Shown here: piece by piece, positions 1-8,899 of the stretch
Numbering within the stretch: position 1 is the first letter of the stretch
Layout of the letters: the number at the start of each line of letters is the position of its first letter
Source: Spirogloea muscicola
Taxonomy: Eukaryota > Streptophyta > Zygnematophyceae > Spirogloeales > Spirogloeaceae
Direction of reading: 5' to 3'
DNA: 18,912 bases
Assembly (NCBI GenBank): GCA_009602725.1
Contig: WELB01000130.1
Span: forward strand, 99,678-118,589
Made by a program: the position numbers and the translations under genes
The notes under the pieces: generated by a model
Databases searched by the model: none
What the model was told of the DNA's origin: nothing
The model's input: the letters and a program-made list of their open reading frames with translations, nothing else

Positions 1-3000
1 GCGGCGGCAGTGGCGGCGGCAGCGGCGGCGGCTCCACGCCATGGCGGGGCCTCTTCTCCCGGCGCTCGCCGCTGCTGGCGCCGCCGCGCACGGCGGCGGC
101 GGCGGCGGCAGGGCGGGCCGACAGTGATTGGGGCTACTCTGTCGAGGACATGCTCTCGTTCCAGCAGGTGTGAGCTTCTCCAATAACAAAAAGACAGAAG
201 AATAGCAGAAATAGGGTTTGAACTCCTGACATACGAATTAAGATTCCGGCGTTCTAACCAAATGAATCATTCTGCCATGAAGAGTCAGTTCAGCCGCAGG
301 TTGCCTCGCCGTTGACCCCATTGGCGGAGCTGGCCACCGGAACTCCTCAGAAAAGCCGGGCACTGATCGACAGCCCAAATTGGTCAGCCAATCCGATCGG
401 CTGGCCAATTGCCGAAGTTGTGACTCAGGTTCAAATCGCTGTGTTGCTGGTGGGACCTCCAGGAGCCCATCCCGACGTCGCTCCTCCGGCTGCCCGGCGA
501 CCTCGTCCCAGCCGCGCTCAAGGCCTTCGCGGTCATCCTGCGGTGGCAGGGCGTGGACGGCGCTGGGCCCCCGCCGTCGGCGCCCGCCGACCGCGCGGCG
601 CTCGTCCAGAGGCTCTACCGCGCAGCGCTGCGGCGCCCGGAGCTCCGCGACGAGGTGTATGCGCAGCTCATCAAGCAGTCTCGCGGCTGCCCCGACAGGT
701 GAGCTCTGTCGCACCTCCAAGCCGTCATTGGCGCTGCTCGCTGCTGGGCTGCTGAAGGCAAAATCTGGGTGCTGAAGAGGGAGGGCAGAGGAAGGAGGTA
801 CACAGAGAGAGGGAAAGAGGGGGGGATGAGGGAGGGGGGACGAGGCAATGATCGAGCTTCGATCGAGGACAGGGCCAAGAGGATGGCGGAAAGAGGAAGA
901 GCCGATGGTGAAGCCAGGCGCCGTCGCTACGACCGACACGCTGAAGTCGATGGCGGCGGCAGCAGCAGTGGCAGCGGTGGGGCTGACGCTTGGCAGGGCG
1001 GCGCAGGGAGGCGCGGCTATCAGTGTGGCAGCTGGCCCACCTGTGCGCCGCGGCGATGCCGCCCGGCAAGGACGTCGCTGCGTATCTGGCGGACTACATA
1101 CATGGCCTCGTCGGCGGCGGCAATGGCAAGCCGGCCACGGCGGGCATGCTGACAGAGGACGCAGCAGTGGTGGAGACGGCGGCACGGGCATTCCGGGCGC
1201 TCAAGCGCTCAGTGCGCGTCGGGCCGCGGCAGACGGTGCCCTCGGCAGCGGAGGTGGAGGCGCTGCTGGGAAGCCGGAGGCCGCCCGCGGTGGTTGTGCA
1301 CTTCCTTGACAATGCATTCGAGGAGGTGGCATACGACATGACTACGACGGTTGCTGAGGCCACGGAGGTCAAGTCCACTGTCTCAAAGATCCTCAACTAT
1401 CTATGATGTCTGTCGCGTGAATATATTTTGCATTTACATTGGCATCTGGATGATGCTTGTGTCCTGTGTGTTATCTACAGCTTGACCTGAACATCTCTAT
1501 CATGATTGATGTCAGTGACACAGTATTGTGCCGATGATGTATGTAGTCAAGGTACTGTGCATTCGTATGCCAACTTACTCATGCGGTCTGCCACCGCCAT
1601 GGCATCCTCAGTTGCCACCCATTAAAACTCTGGTAGCGGCTCTGGATGTTGGCAGGCTGTCGCCGGCGCCATCAAGCTGGTTTCTTTCCAAACATTCGGA
1701 TTATTCGAGGCGCGCTCTGCTGGAGGACGGCCGGCTGCATTGCAAGAGGCAGCTATGGCAGGTCAGCGGTGTGGTCCAACCAGTTAAGAGGCTGCCGCAG
1801 GGGCTGCAGGAGGCCCCCGAGTATGTCACGCTCACCTTGATGGACTCACCTCAGTCAGCTGAATGGCAAGGATGACACTAAAGTGGTCATCTGCGGGCCT
1901 CTGGTTGTGCAGACGAGCACCTCGGGCTGGACGAGAATCGGTACTTGGGCGACGTTGTCGCTAGCAGCAGTGGCTACGGCGGCGGTGGTGGGGATGGTGG
2001 CACGGGGCCTCCGCTCCGGCTGCTACTTAAGAAGAAGCTCTTCCGCGAGGCGGATGAGGGCGTCGCAGAGCCCATCTTCGTGCGGCTATCGTATCTCCAG
2101 GCAAGCTGCTGAATCGCTCACCGATTGCTCTGCCCTTGCTGGCTTCAGCAGTGGCGGCGGAGGTGCCGCCTTCCACATGGCACCGTGCGCATGCCCTGAG
2201 GCTTCCGCAGACTGAAATTATCTGTGTATAATCTAGACAGTAGATGTCTGACCAGTGATTACAGGATTTTATGCATGCGAAGCCCTCATGGAAATCATGT
2301 AAAGTGATTTCCAATGGCCAGGCCCAGCACGAGTACCTCGCAGGCAACTATCCCGTCGGACGGCGAGACGACGCAGCGCAGCTAGCGGCGTTGCAGATCC
2401 TTGCCGACCAGGGTGCAGACGCGGCCACAACAAGCAGCGCCGAAGCGTGCGTGGCCGCGTCACACACTGGGCCCACCACCTGCCGCTCTTGATCTTCTGG
2501 GCAGCGATGGCAGACCGCTGCCATCTCCGCAGCCTGCTTTGGCGAAGCGGAGCTTGGTCTGACGCATTCGCTCACCATTCTCCTCCTCTCCCTCCCCCCC
2601 CCTTCCAATTCCTCTCTCCCCCGCCCATCCTCCTGGCATCCATACAGTAGCTGGGCGCAGCTCGTGCAGGCGGCCATTCCAGCGCCGGTCTTCACCACGC
2701 GGCCGCGAGCAGAGTGGGAGCAGGACGTCCTCAGCCGCCTGCGCCTCCTGGTGAGGTTGCATGCCTGGAGCACTCTTGAGGGACAGGCGTTGACTTTCCA
2801 TTGGAAAGTGGCCACTAAGGCTACTGGGTTTCTTCTCGCTCCATGGTCCCATGCTAAATTGGCCACTCTTTTACTGGATTTGCATTCAGCAACTAGGATG
2901 TGGTCCTTGAAAGTAATAGAGAGGGCACCCCTCAGAGGTCCTGCATGGAAGTTGCAGAAAGCAGTCTGTGAGGGCAGGTTTGGATGTCAGGTGTAAAGTC

Positions 3001-6000
3001 AGACCAGGAGTTTGGCCTATCATTGGCCAAATATTGGCCAATATTGTCATTGTTATTGGCAACTGGGCTTAGGCACAGCAGACATCTGTCACAGCAAACG
3101 TGCCGCACAGTAAGATTCTCTGGTAGTAACAGTAGTGACATCCACCGCCCGCCTGGCTGGGCTGCATCAAAGCGCTGCAGCAAAAGCAAGGCTCGACCAA
3201 GGACGATGCGCGCGGGCAGCTCCTGCGCTTCCTGCGGGCCCTGCCATACGGGAGCTCCGTATTCTACCACGTGCGACGCGTCGAGGACCCCATCGGCCTG
3301 CTGCCTGGGAAGCTCATCTTGGGCATCAATAAACGGGGGGTATCTTTCTGACTTCCTCTTGGCTCTTGCCTCATTGATCACGTGACTTGGCTTTCCTGAT
3401 TTCTGACATGCTCAATAGCAGCTCACCAAATCAACGTCCTTGGCTGCCAAGTGACACAGTCAGCCTCGTCATGTCATGCAGATCCACTTCTTCCGACCTG
3501 TACCTAAGGAATATCTGCATTCAGCTGAGCTCCGGGACATAATGCAATTTGGGAGCAGCTCGTCGGCGGTCTTCTTCAAGATGCGCGTGGCAGGCGTGCT
3601 GCACGTCTTTCAGTTTGAGACTAAGCAGGTGTTTGGGTGCCTAGCACGAGCATAAGCCCCCTGAGCACAATTAGTATCTAACAGTCAGGGTGAACGAGCT
3701 GATGATAAGTCCGTTGATAAAAGAATCTGCCCTACACGTAGCCGGACTTTACAGCAGCTCCTGTGCTGGCAGCTCTACAAGCCCACCATACTTCAGATCG
3801 ACTTAAGTTTAGTTATAGGATGTAGAACACTTTTGAAAGCTGACTTGGTGAGCGTGCTTTACGCTCCTCATGTGCTCCGAGCCAGATGCTGACAATAGGC
3901 TTTGATCAGCGCTGTTCAGGGTGAGGATGTGTGCCTGGCGCTCCAGAGCCACATCAATGACGTGCTCCTCCGCAAGCTCAGCAGGAAGGTGTCAGCCGGT
4001 GCAACAGCTGCTGGGAGCCCCTCGCAACTGGCACCGAGCATCGGAAGAGAGGAAGAACCGCGAGCGACAGCGGCAGGCGGAGCCGATGCGTACGACCTCG
4101 GCATGGTGGACATGGCCAGGCAGCTCGAGCAGGCGAAGCGGCGCAATGAGCAGGTGGGCATGCAAGCAGCAATCCACCAGCTTTCAGGAAGGCCACAATG
4201 TGGTAACAGCATACAGCATTCAATTGAACTGAACATTCACTGAGCCCAAATGTGATCTCTTCATGTCGGTGCAGCTTTCGGCCGAGGTGGCGGAGTGGCA
4301 GGAACGAGAGCGGAAGCTGCTGGAAGACGTGGCATCGCTGGAGGACCGGCTGTGCGCCGAGGAGGGCAACCGGACGGGCCCGGCAAGGGCTGAGGAGTAT
4401 GGCAGCACAAGGGAGGCCCTTGCGCAGGTACGCAGCCAGCATTGGCTAGAAATGGCGGAAGTGGATCTGAGCCTTTGGCTCTCATGTTAAGACAATGGAT
4501 GACACAAGAACCTAGCAAGACAAGTCTGTGCATACACTTTCTTTGTTAAAATTGGGCGTCTTCTCATCCTCACTAGTGAATGAGAATTGTTGTGATGGTT
4601 ATTGTGTTTGTGTAGAACAAATGCGACAAAGTATTTGGTAAGCTACGATTTGGTATGCTACAAAGAATTGCATACATTGGCAAACATACCATTCTGGTAC
4701 AATGTGAGCAGGAGTTGACATAGGATGCCATTGCTGCATGATGATCATCTTTGTGCATAATCTGGCCCTTGGGCATTGTGCTCCTTCTGTGCATGTTTGA
4801 ATCCGCAGGTGATCGTCAATGGCGTCGCTCAAGCCAAGGACAATGTGGAGGCAGGTGGAGCTGCACTGACAGCCAAGCCGGTCAAGGGAGCACTTGACGG
4901 TCCAGCAGCCGTAATGGCCATGGCTGGCTTGGCTCCAAAAGCGACAGACAGGGACAGCGCCACGCAGATCCGCCAGCTCCAGGCTCAGGTACAGAGCTGA
5001 CCACGTTCCTTGGCTCAACATCCTGCCTTCTTTTGCAGACCCTTGCAACAACTTAAACGTCTCTTCAGGTGTAACTTGTTTGCCAACATTTCGGCTAATA
5101 TAGTCATGAACACCCTCTGTATGCACCTGGCTGGCTTTCACAGCCGCTCTTTTAGTGGCAGCAGCCGCATCCTCTTTGCAAAGACCGCCATTCCTTGATC
5201 CTTGTGTCGTTTCATTAAGACCCTCATCAAGTCTAGGAAGTTCTTCACTGTGGCTGGCTGAAAGTGCTTAGTAACCCTCCAACAGTAGCCTCGAATCCTC
5301 TTCCAGTATGAAATTGGGTCAAGCATATCGACTTGGGCTGCCACACTGCATTGTTGGTTGTGAGAAGGACGTGGACCTTGTTGCTGTGCAGCTGAAGGAT
5401 CTGAGGGCTGAACTGAAGACACGCTTGGAAGTGGCGTCCAAGGCAGAGGATGTCTTCCGCAAGCTGCAGAAGGAGAAGCAGCTCCTGGAGCAGAAGTACA
5501 CGCGTCTGCAGAACAGCCAAAAGGGCGAGGTACACTAAGTTACCACAGTAGATTATGCCTTGGTAGTAAATGGTACCTGTGCCATCAATTCCTTTCCCAC
5601 TTTGTCCTGAAGTGAGACTGGGTTGGAGATCGCTGACAGTGACTGTGGCATGACCATCATTTCAGCTATCTATTAACAAGTAGCAGCCTTGAGCCAGGGT
5701 TGTGACAACAAGACAGACTCAGAAATTGATACTAACTGCTGGCTGTCAAGGGCGGGCTTTTTGGATCTAGCACTTTGAGGGCTACACTGAGTGGGCAGGC
5801 ACAGTATTTGGTATTTAAGGCTGAATAACACTGGCAGTGTAAGCAAATGGTGATTAGAAAAGGGAGGTGGAGCAGCGGTGGAGCGAGGAGCGGCGGGAGC
5901 TGGAGGCGCGCGCAAAGGACGCGGAGCGGCTGTCGGCTCAGACAGCGCTGCAGCTGGCGGATGCCACGAGGCAGCTGGATGAGCGCAACCACCAGCTCTC

Positions 6001-8899
6001 GCACATGGACGACTTCTTCAAGGAGCTCGAGGGCCTCCGTGAGGAGAAGGAGGTGCCAGACTGCCGCTCTGATCGACACCCAACCCGGCCAAAGTTGTGC
6101 CACTTCCAGGCTACTTTCCTGAGAAGCTACCACAACAGCATGTCGATGCCCTTATGGAGCTTGTGCCACTGTGCCTTGAGCTCCTGCAAGCCCATGTACT
6201 GCAGTTGCAGGTTGCACCAGGTATGTGATGCAGAAAGGGTGCACGCCTGGTATGTAATGCAGAAGTGGTGTGTGATTGGTCTTGGTACTGCAGGACTGGA
6301 GCAGGAAGGAAGCTGCCTCAGCAGAAGTCATTAGGAAGCAGGGAGAGCAGATTGCCGAGCTGGAGATGCTGTACAAGGAGGAGCAGCTCCTACGGCGGCG
6401 GTATTTCAACATGATGGAAGGTCAGTGAGCACAGGTTACCGGCAACTAGCCGGAAAGGCATTGCAGATATTGTCCGTGTCAGTGTGGTGAAAGTGATGTG
6501 TGCCCTTGCGAATCTCTGATAGTCTTCCACTATTAAGAGCATCATTCATCTCGTGTCATTGTAGATATGAAAGGGAAGATAAGAGTGTACGCGAGGACCC
6601 GCCCGTTGAGCGAGAAGGAGGATGCAGACAGAGAGAGGGGCGTCATCATGTTTCCTGATGAGCTCACGCTCGAGTACGTCTGGAAGGACGGGGAGAAGCC
6701 AAAGCAGCACAACTTTGACAGGGTCTTCCCGGGCAATGCGTCTCAGGAGCAGGTTTTCGAAGACACCAAGGTATTATTTATGTGCATTGTAAGGAGGTTG
6801 GTGCAAGCTTGCGCATGTACTTTCCTTTCTCCTTGCCTGTCAGAGCAGAGCAATAGCCTTTGTGAGAGCTTATGCTCTTGGAATTGTATTATGGTCATGC
6901 ATCCATGACCATAATTTCCAAGAACCTGTACGGGTTAGCCTTACATCAAAGTATAACCATAACTCTTGGTGTGCGCAGTACCTTGTCCAGTCAGCGATTG
7001 ATGGGTACAATATCTGCATATTCGCATACGGTCAGACAGGGTCTGGAAAGACTTACACAATATATGGAACTCCTGAGAACCCAGGCCTCACCCCCAGAGC
7101 TATGCACGAGCTTTACCACTGCCTTGAGCGTGACGGGTCCAAATACGCCTATGAGCTGAAGGTAGCAGCTACCCAAGCTTCTTGCACATGTGGTATTCTT
7201 GAGTGGATGTTAGAATACAAATGTTGTAGCCTATGCAGAGCCGTGGGTTTCAAGTGACATCTCAACACAATCAGCTGGTAAACGCAACAGCTGTAGATGT
7301 GCTTAAAGCATTGACTGCTTTACAAGAACTCCATCCTTGCATATGGCCACTTCTCCTGCTGACTGATTCACATTACCTTTGCAATACATATATTCTCTTG
7401 GCAGGTCTACATGCTGGAGCTTTATCAAGACAATCTGCAGGACCTTCTTCTGCCCAAGAATGCCAAGAAGCTAAAGCTTGAGATCAGGAAGGATGCAAAG
7501 GTGTGTGCATACTTCTTCCTGCCTCGTTGCATTTAGTGGAGGTGATGAGGAATGCAGCCGGCAACTGTTGCCCTCCTGCAAGTCGAGGCCCACAGATATT
7601 AGAGCACGATAGTATTGAGGGGAGTTCACTTGTATTGTGATATTTGTTGTTGTGCTCTACTCCTCTCAGCATTTTTCCTTTTGATGCAATCTCGGATACG
7701 ATGGCCTTTCTCCTTGCAGTAAAGACATGTCAAGACCCTGTTCTCTTATTAGCACAAGAAGAGAACAGGGTCATGACATTTTTTATTGCAAGGAGAAAGG
7801 CCATCTTATTCGAGATTGCATCAAATGCTGAGAGCACAACAACATGTGTCACAATACAAAGGTAGCTCCCCTCATTCCTATCATTGAACTTGAACCTGTG
7901 ACATTCTCATGCTGATGAGAAAATTGGAGACTATTGGTCAGGGAATGGTGGTTGTGGAGAATGCGACTCTTCTCCCAGTGAAGACACTAGCGGAGCTGGA
8001 AGCAATCGTGGGCAAGGGCATGGCCATGCGTGTGACGGCCGGTACCAACATGAACGCAGAAAGTTCACGGTCGCACTTGATAATGTCAATTGTGATCGAG
8101 AGCACCAACCTCCAAAGCCAGGCGGTCACCCGGGGCAAGGTGCGCAATTGCCATGACATTTACTAATTCCCAGGGTCATCTATGAAGTTTCACCTCAGGC
8201 ATTCATTGCTTTGACAGATGGACTCTGTATAGGCCTTTTGACACTATTTTTACTTGTGCAGCTGAGCCTGGTGGACCTGGCCGGGTCTGAGCGGATTAAG
8301 AAGTCGGGCTCGACGGGTGAGCAGCTCAAGGAGGCGCAGAGCATCAACAAGTCGCTCTCGGCACTGGGTGACGTGATCAGTGCTCTGGCCACGGGCCAGG
8401 AGCACGTGCCGTACCGTAACCACAAGCTCACCATGCTCATGAGCGACTCCCTTGGCGGCAATGCCAAGACGCTCATGTTCGTCAACGTCTCACCCGTCGG
8501 CTCCAGCCTCGACGAGACAAACAACTCCTTGAGGTACCCACCTGCCCTCCGAAAGCCAAAGCTTGGACAAACTCCTTGGACATCCGTTGTAGATGATTGT
8601 GAATGCAGCCCCATGACCAATGTCAGCAGCCCACTTGGCATGTGCAGATTTCTAAAGCTAATGTAGACCATGCATAGTGAAGCGCTCCCACTTTACAGAT
8701 CGATTTCTGATCATTGGGTGGATTGGGATGTCGCAGTTATGCTGTAAGGGTTCGGTCGATTACCAATCAGGCCACCAAAGACGTCCAGACGCAGGAGATT
8801 CTGAGGTTGCGAAAGCGAATTGCGTACTTGAAGGAGGTTGCTGGGAAAAAGGCCGAGGACGATGAGCTCGAAGATGTTGATGACATAAGGCCTCAATAA
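1..8899 (+). CDS. KCBP: Kinesin-like calmodulin-binding protein (MyTH4-FERM kinesin-14), 5' end off window
   Basis: This is a minus-end-directed C-terminal-motor kinesin of the KCBP/ZWICHEL type, which in plants links microtubules to actin and is controlled by calcium sensors. Exons placed by splice signals and continuous phase: 3-167, 463-698, 1007-1367, 1656-1761, 1913-2100, 2322-2446, 2648-2750, 3181-3339, 3482-3628, 3920-4153, 4275-4427, 4809-4988, 5392-5529, 5858-6052, 6294-6420, 6565-6770, 6979-7161, 7405-7500, 7942-8139, 8262-8533, 8737-8899 (TAA). They join into about 1,244 residues, close to the roughly 1,260 of Arabidopsis KCBP. Domain order is glycine/alanine-rich N terminus, MyTH4, FERM, coiled coil, kinesin motor, basic calmodulin-binding tail. 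The frame is open at the left edge, so the true start is outside. Least certain borders are the exon 7 acceptor (2648 or 2651) and the exon 14 acceptor (5858 or 5867). Confidence 0.95.
203..276 (-). tRNA. tRNA-Lys(CUU)-like gene or tRNA pseudogene, antisense in KCBP intron 1
   Basis: Read on the minus strand from 276 to 204, the sequence folds as a cloverleaf. The 7-bp acceptor stem (276-270 with 210-204) has one G-U pair. There is a 3-bp D stem with GG at 18-19, and an anticodon stem with loop ATCTTAA giving anticodon CTT (242-240). A 5-nt variable loop and a TTCAAAC T loop (222-216) follow, with discriminator A at 203. T8, A14, G18, G19, A21, T33, T54, T55, C56, A58 and the G53-C61 pair are all present. 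A run of five T on this strand (192-188) lies 11 nt downstream, as for a Pol III terminator. The T stem has two mismatches and one G-U pair, and the anticodon stem one mismatch, so it may be decayed or the head of a tRNA-derived SINE. Confidence 0.5.
378..410. repeat. Hairpin-forming inverted repeat in KCBP intron 1
   Basis: AATTGGTCAGCC (378-389) pairs with GGCTGGCCAATT (399-410) over 12 bases with one G-U pair, and pairing partly extends inward. It lies in the intron 52 nt upstream of exon 2. The TTGGCCAA-type sequence recurs in the intron at about 3019-3045. No function is evident. Confidence 0.6.
463..1335 (+). other. MyTH4 domain of KCBP (exons 2-3)
   Basis: The joined exons 463-698 and 1007-1367 read [10 protein letters not shown]..., [20 protein letters not shown], then [17 protein letters not shown] and [15 protein letters not shown]. 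These are the signature blocks of the MyTH4 module, which in plant kinesins and myosins binds microtubules and packs against FERM. The acceptor at 1006 was chosen over the AG at 1023 because only it keeps phase 2 and gives six residues between the boundary Arg and the conserved Trp, as in land-plant KCBP. The intron 699-1006 is purine-rich. Confidence 0.93.
1336..3985 (+). other. FERM domain of KCBP (exons 3-10)
   Basis: The FERM module runs across eight exons. It starts at [12 protein letters not shown], continues as [14 protein letters not shown] (exon 4) and [13 protein letters not shown]...[11 protein letters not shown] (exon 5), then [24 protein letters not shown] (written here as its two conserved halves, [10 protein letters not shown] and [12 protein letters not shown]; exon 6), [18 protein letters not shown] (exon 8), [19 protein letters not shown] (exon 9) and [13 protein letters not shown] (exon 10). 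The motifs keep the order and spacing of plant KCBP. A glycine-rich insertion in exon 5 (about 1964-2005) replaces part of the usual charged linker between lobes. FERM in this family is a cargo and membrane or actin contact region. Confidence 0.92.
2101..2321 (+). other. GC-AG intron in KCBP
   Basis: The exon 5 frame ends at CTCCAG (2100) and the intron begins GCAAGC rather than GT. The next exon starts after ATGGCCAG (2321). Using this non-canonical donor joins LSYLQ to [10 protein letters not shown] in phase 0, matching the family alignment without a gap. No GT donor nearby keeps the frame. AG|GCAAG is the usual context of the minor GC-AG intron class. Confidence 0.75.
3986..6420 (+). other. 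Coiled-coil stalk of KCBP (exons 10-15)
   Basis: Exons 3920-4153, 4275-4427, 4809-4988, 5392-5529, 5858-6052 and 6294-6420 encode Glu/Lys/Arg/Leu-rich heptad-like sequence such as [40 protein letters not shown] and [15 protein letters not shown]. This fits the dimerising stalk between FERM and motor. Exon 12 (4809-4988) is an Ala/Gly/Pro-containing interruption with low coiled-coil character. The block [20 protein letters not shown] just before the motor is a strong family signature and fixes the exon 15 frame. Confidence 0.9.
5094..5174 (+). repeat. Dispersed 81-nt repeat, copy 1 (KCBP intron 12)
   Basis: This stretch matches 18403-18483 on the opposite strand without gaps. By eye I count 10 differences in 81 bases, about half of them transitions. 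It contains the core CTGGCTGGCTTTCACAGCC, related to motifs clustered at 9.6-10.6 kb. It lies in an intron and shows no coding conservation. Confidence 0.8.
6877..6922. repeat. Perfect-stem hairpin in KCBP intron 16
   Basis: ATTATGGTCATG (6888-6899) is followed by the loop CATC and its exact complement CATGACCATAAT (6904-6915). An outer 7-bp stem CTTGGAA (6877-6883) with TTCCAAG (6916-6922) continues it, leaving a 4-nt bulge TTGT on one side. It sits in the middle of the intron between the first and second motor exons. It could be a small foldback transposon trace or an RNA structure. Confidence 0.8.
7614..7878. mobile_element. Foldback of two opposed copia-like gag fragments in KCBP intron 18
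   Basis: The left arm 7614-7747 and right arm 7759-7878 are inverted repeats with an 11-nt spacer. The arms share long matching blocks (for example AAGAGAACAGGGTC, GCAAGGAGAAAGGCCATC, GAGATTGCATCAAA) but differ by small indels and substitutions. On its coding strand each arm encodes the same retroviral-type zinc knuckle, so the element is two copies of one gag fragment placed head to head. The host intron (7501-7941) still has intact borders. Whether it arose by two insertions or one inverted duplication cannot be told from the sequence. Confidence 0.85.
7626..7747 (-). pseudogene. Gag zinc-knuckle remnant (Ty1/copia-like), left arm
   Basis: On the minus strand the left arm reads [20 protein letters not shown], then a basic tail ending QQQISQYK and a stop (7628-7626). 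C-X2-C-X4-H-X4-C is a complete CCHC nucleic-acid-binding knuckle, as in nucleocapsid parts of LTR-retrotransposon Gag. The style (YCKEKGH.IRDC) is typical of copia-type plant elements. The right arm (7759 onward, plus strand) carries the same knuckle, but a 1-nt deletion destroys the first Cys codon and shifts the frame. No protease, integrase or reverse transcriptase sequence is present nearby. Confidence 0.8.
8792..8851 (+). promoter_or_regulatory. Calmodulin-binding helix of KCBP (protein regulatory segment)
   Basis: The last exon encodes [20 protein letters not shown] followed by an acidic tail ending DDIRPQ. Position and basic amphipathic pattern match the calmodulin-binding helix of land-plant KCBP, whose binding by Ca2+-calmodulin or KIC removes the motor from microtubules. 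As I recall, the plant helix has Trp (AYWKEQ) where this one has Leu (TTG, 8828-8830). The regulatory role here is inferred from position, not shown. Confidence 0.7.

Larger units (their letters stand above)
6565..8533 (+). other. Kinesin motor domain of KCBP (exons 16-20)
   Basis: The ATPase motor starts at [14 protein letters not shown] after the stalk, which places it C-terminal as in kinesin-14. The P-loop GQTGSGKT is encoded at 7030-7053, switch I NAESSRSH at 8053-8076, and switch II DLAGSE at 8274-8291. The microtubule-contact region [20 protein letters not shown] follows in exon 20. All key nucleotide-binding residues are intact, so the motor looks functional. The second strand reads VYARTRPL where most plant members have VYCRIRPL. 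Introns inside the motor hold a hairpin (6771-6978) and a Gag foldback element (7501-7941). Confidence 0.96.

Noticed and set aside
1006-1023. Acceptor AG at 1022-1023 for the third KCBP exon
   Set aside because: It gives the wrong phase for the preceding exon; the AG at 1005-1006 keeps phase and the family spacing to the conserved Trp.
238-1191. Long open frame on the minus strand (317 codons) across the MyTH4 exons
   Set aside because: It is a shadow of GC-rich exons and introns; the translation is Pro/Ser/Ala-rich without motifs, while the plus strand encodes a clear MyTH4 domain.
7644-7865. Plus-strand 73-codon open frame over the Gag foldback as a real small protein
   Set aside because: It reads the left arm in antisense and the right arm out of the zinc-knuckle frame; the meaningful coding sense is minus for the left arm.
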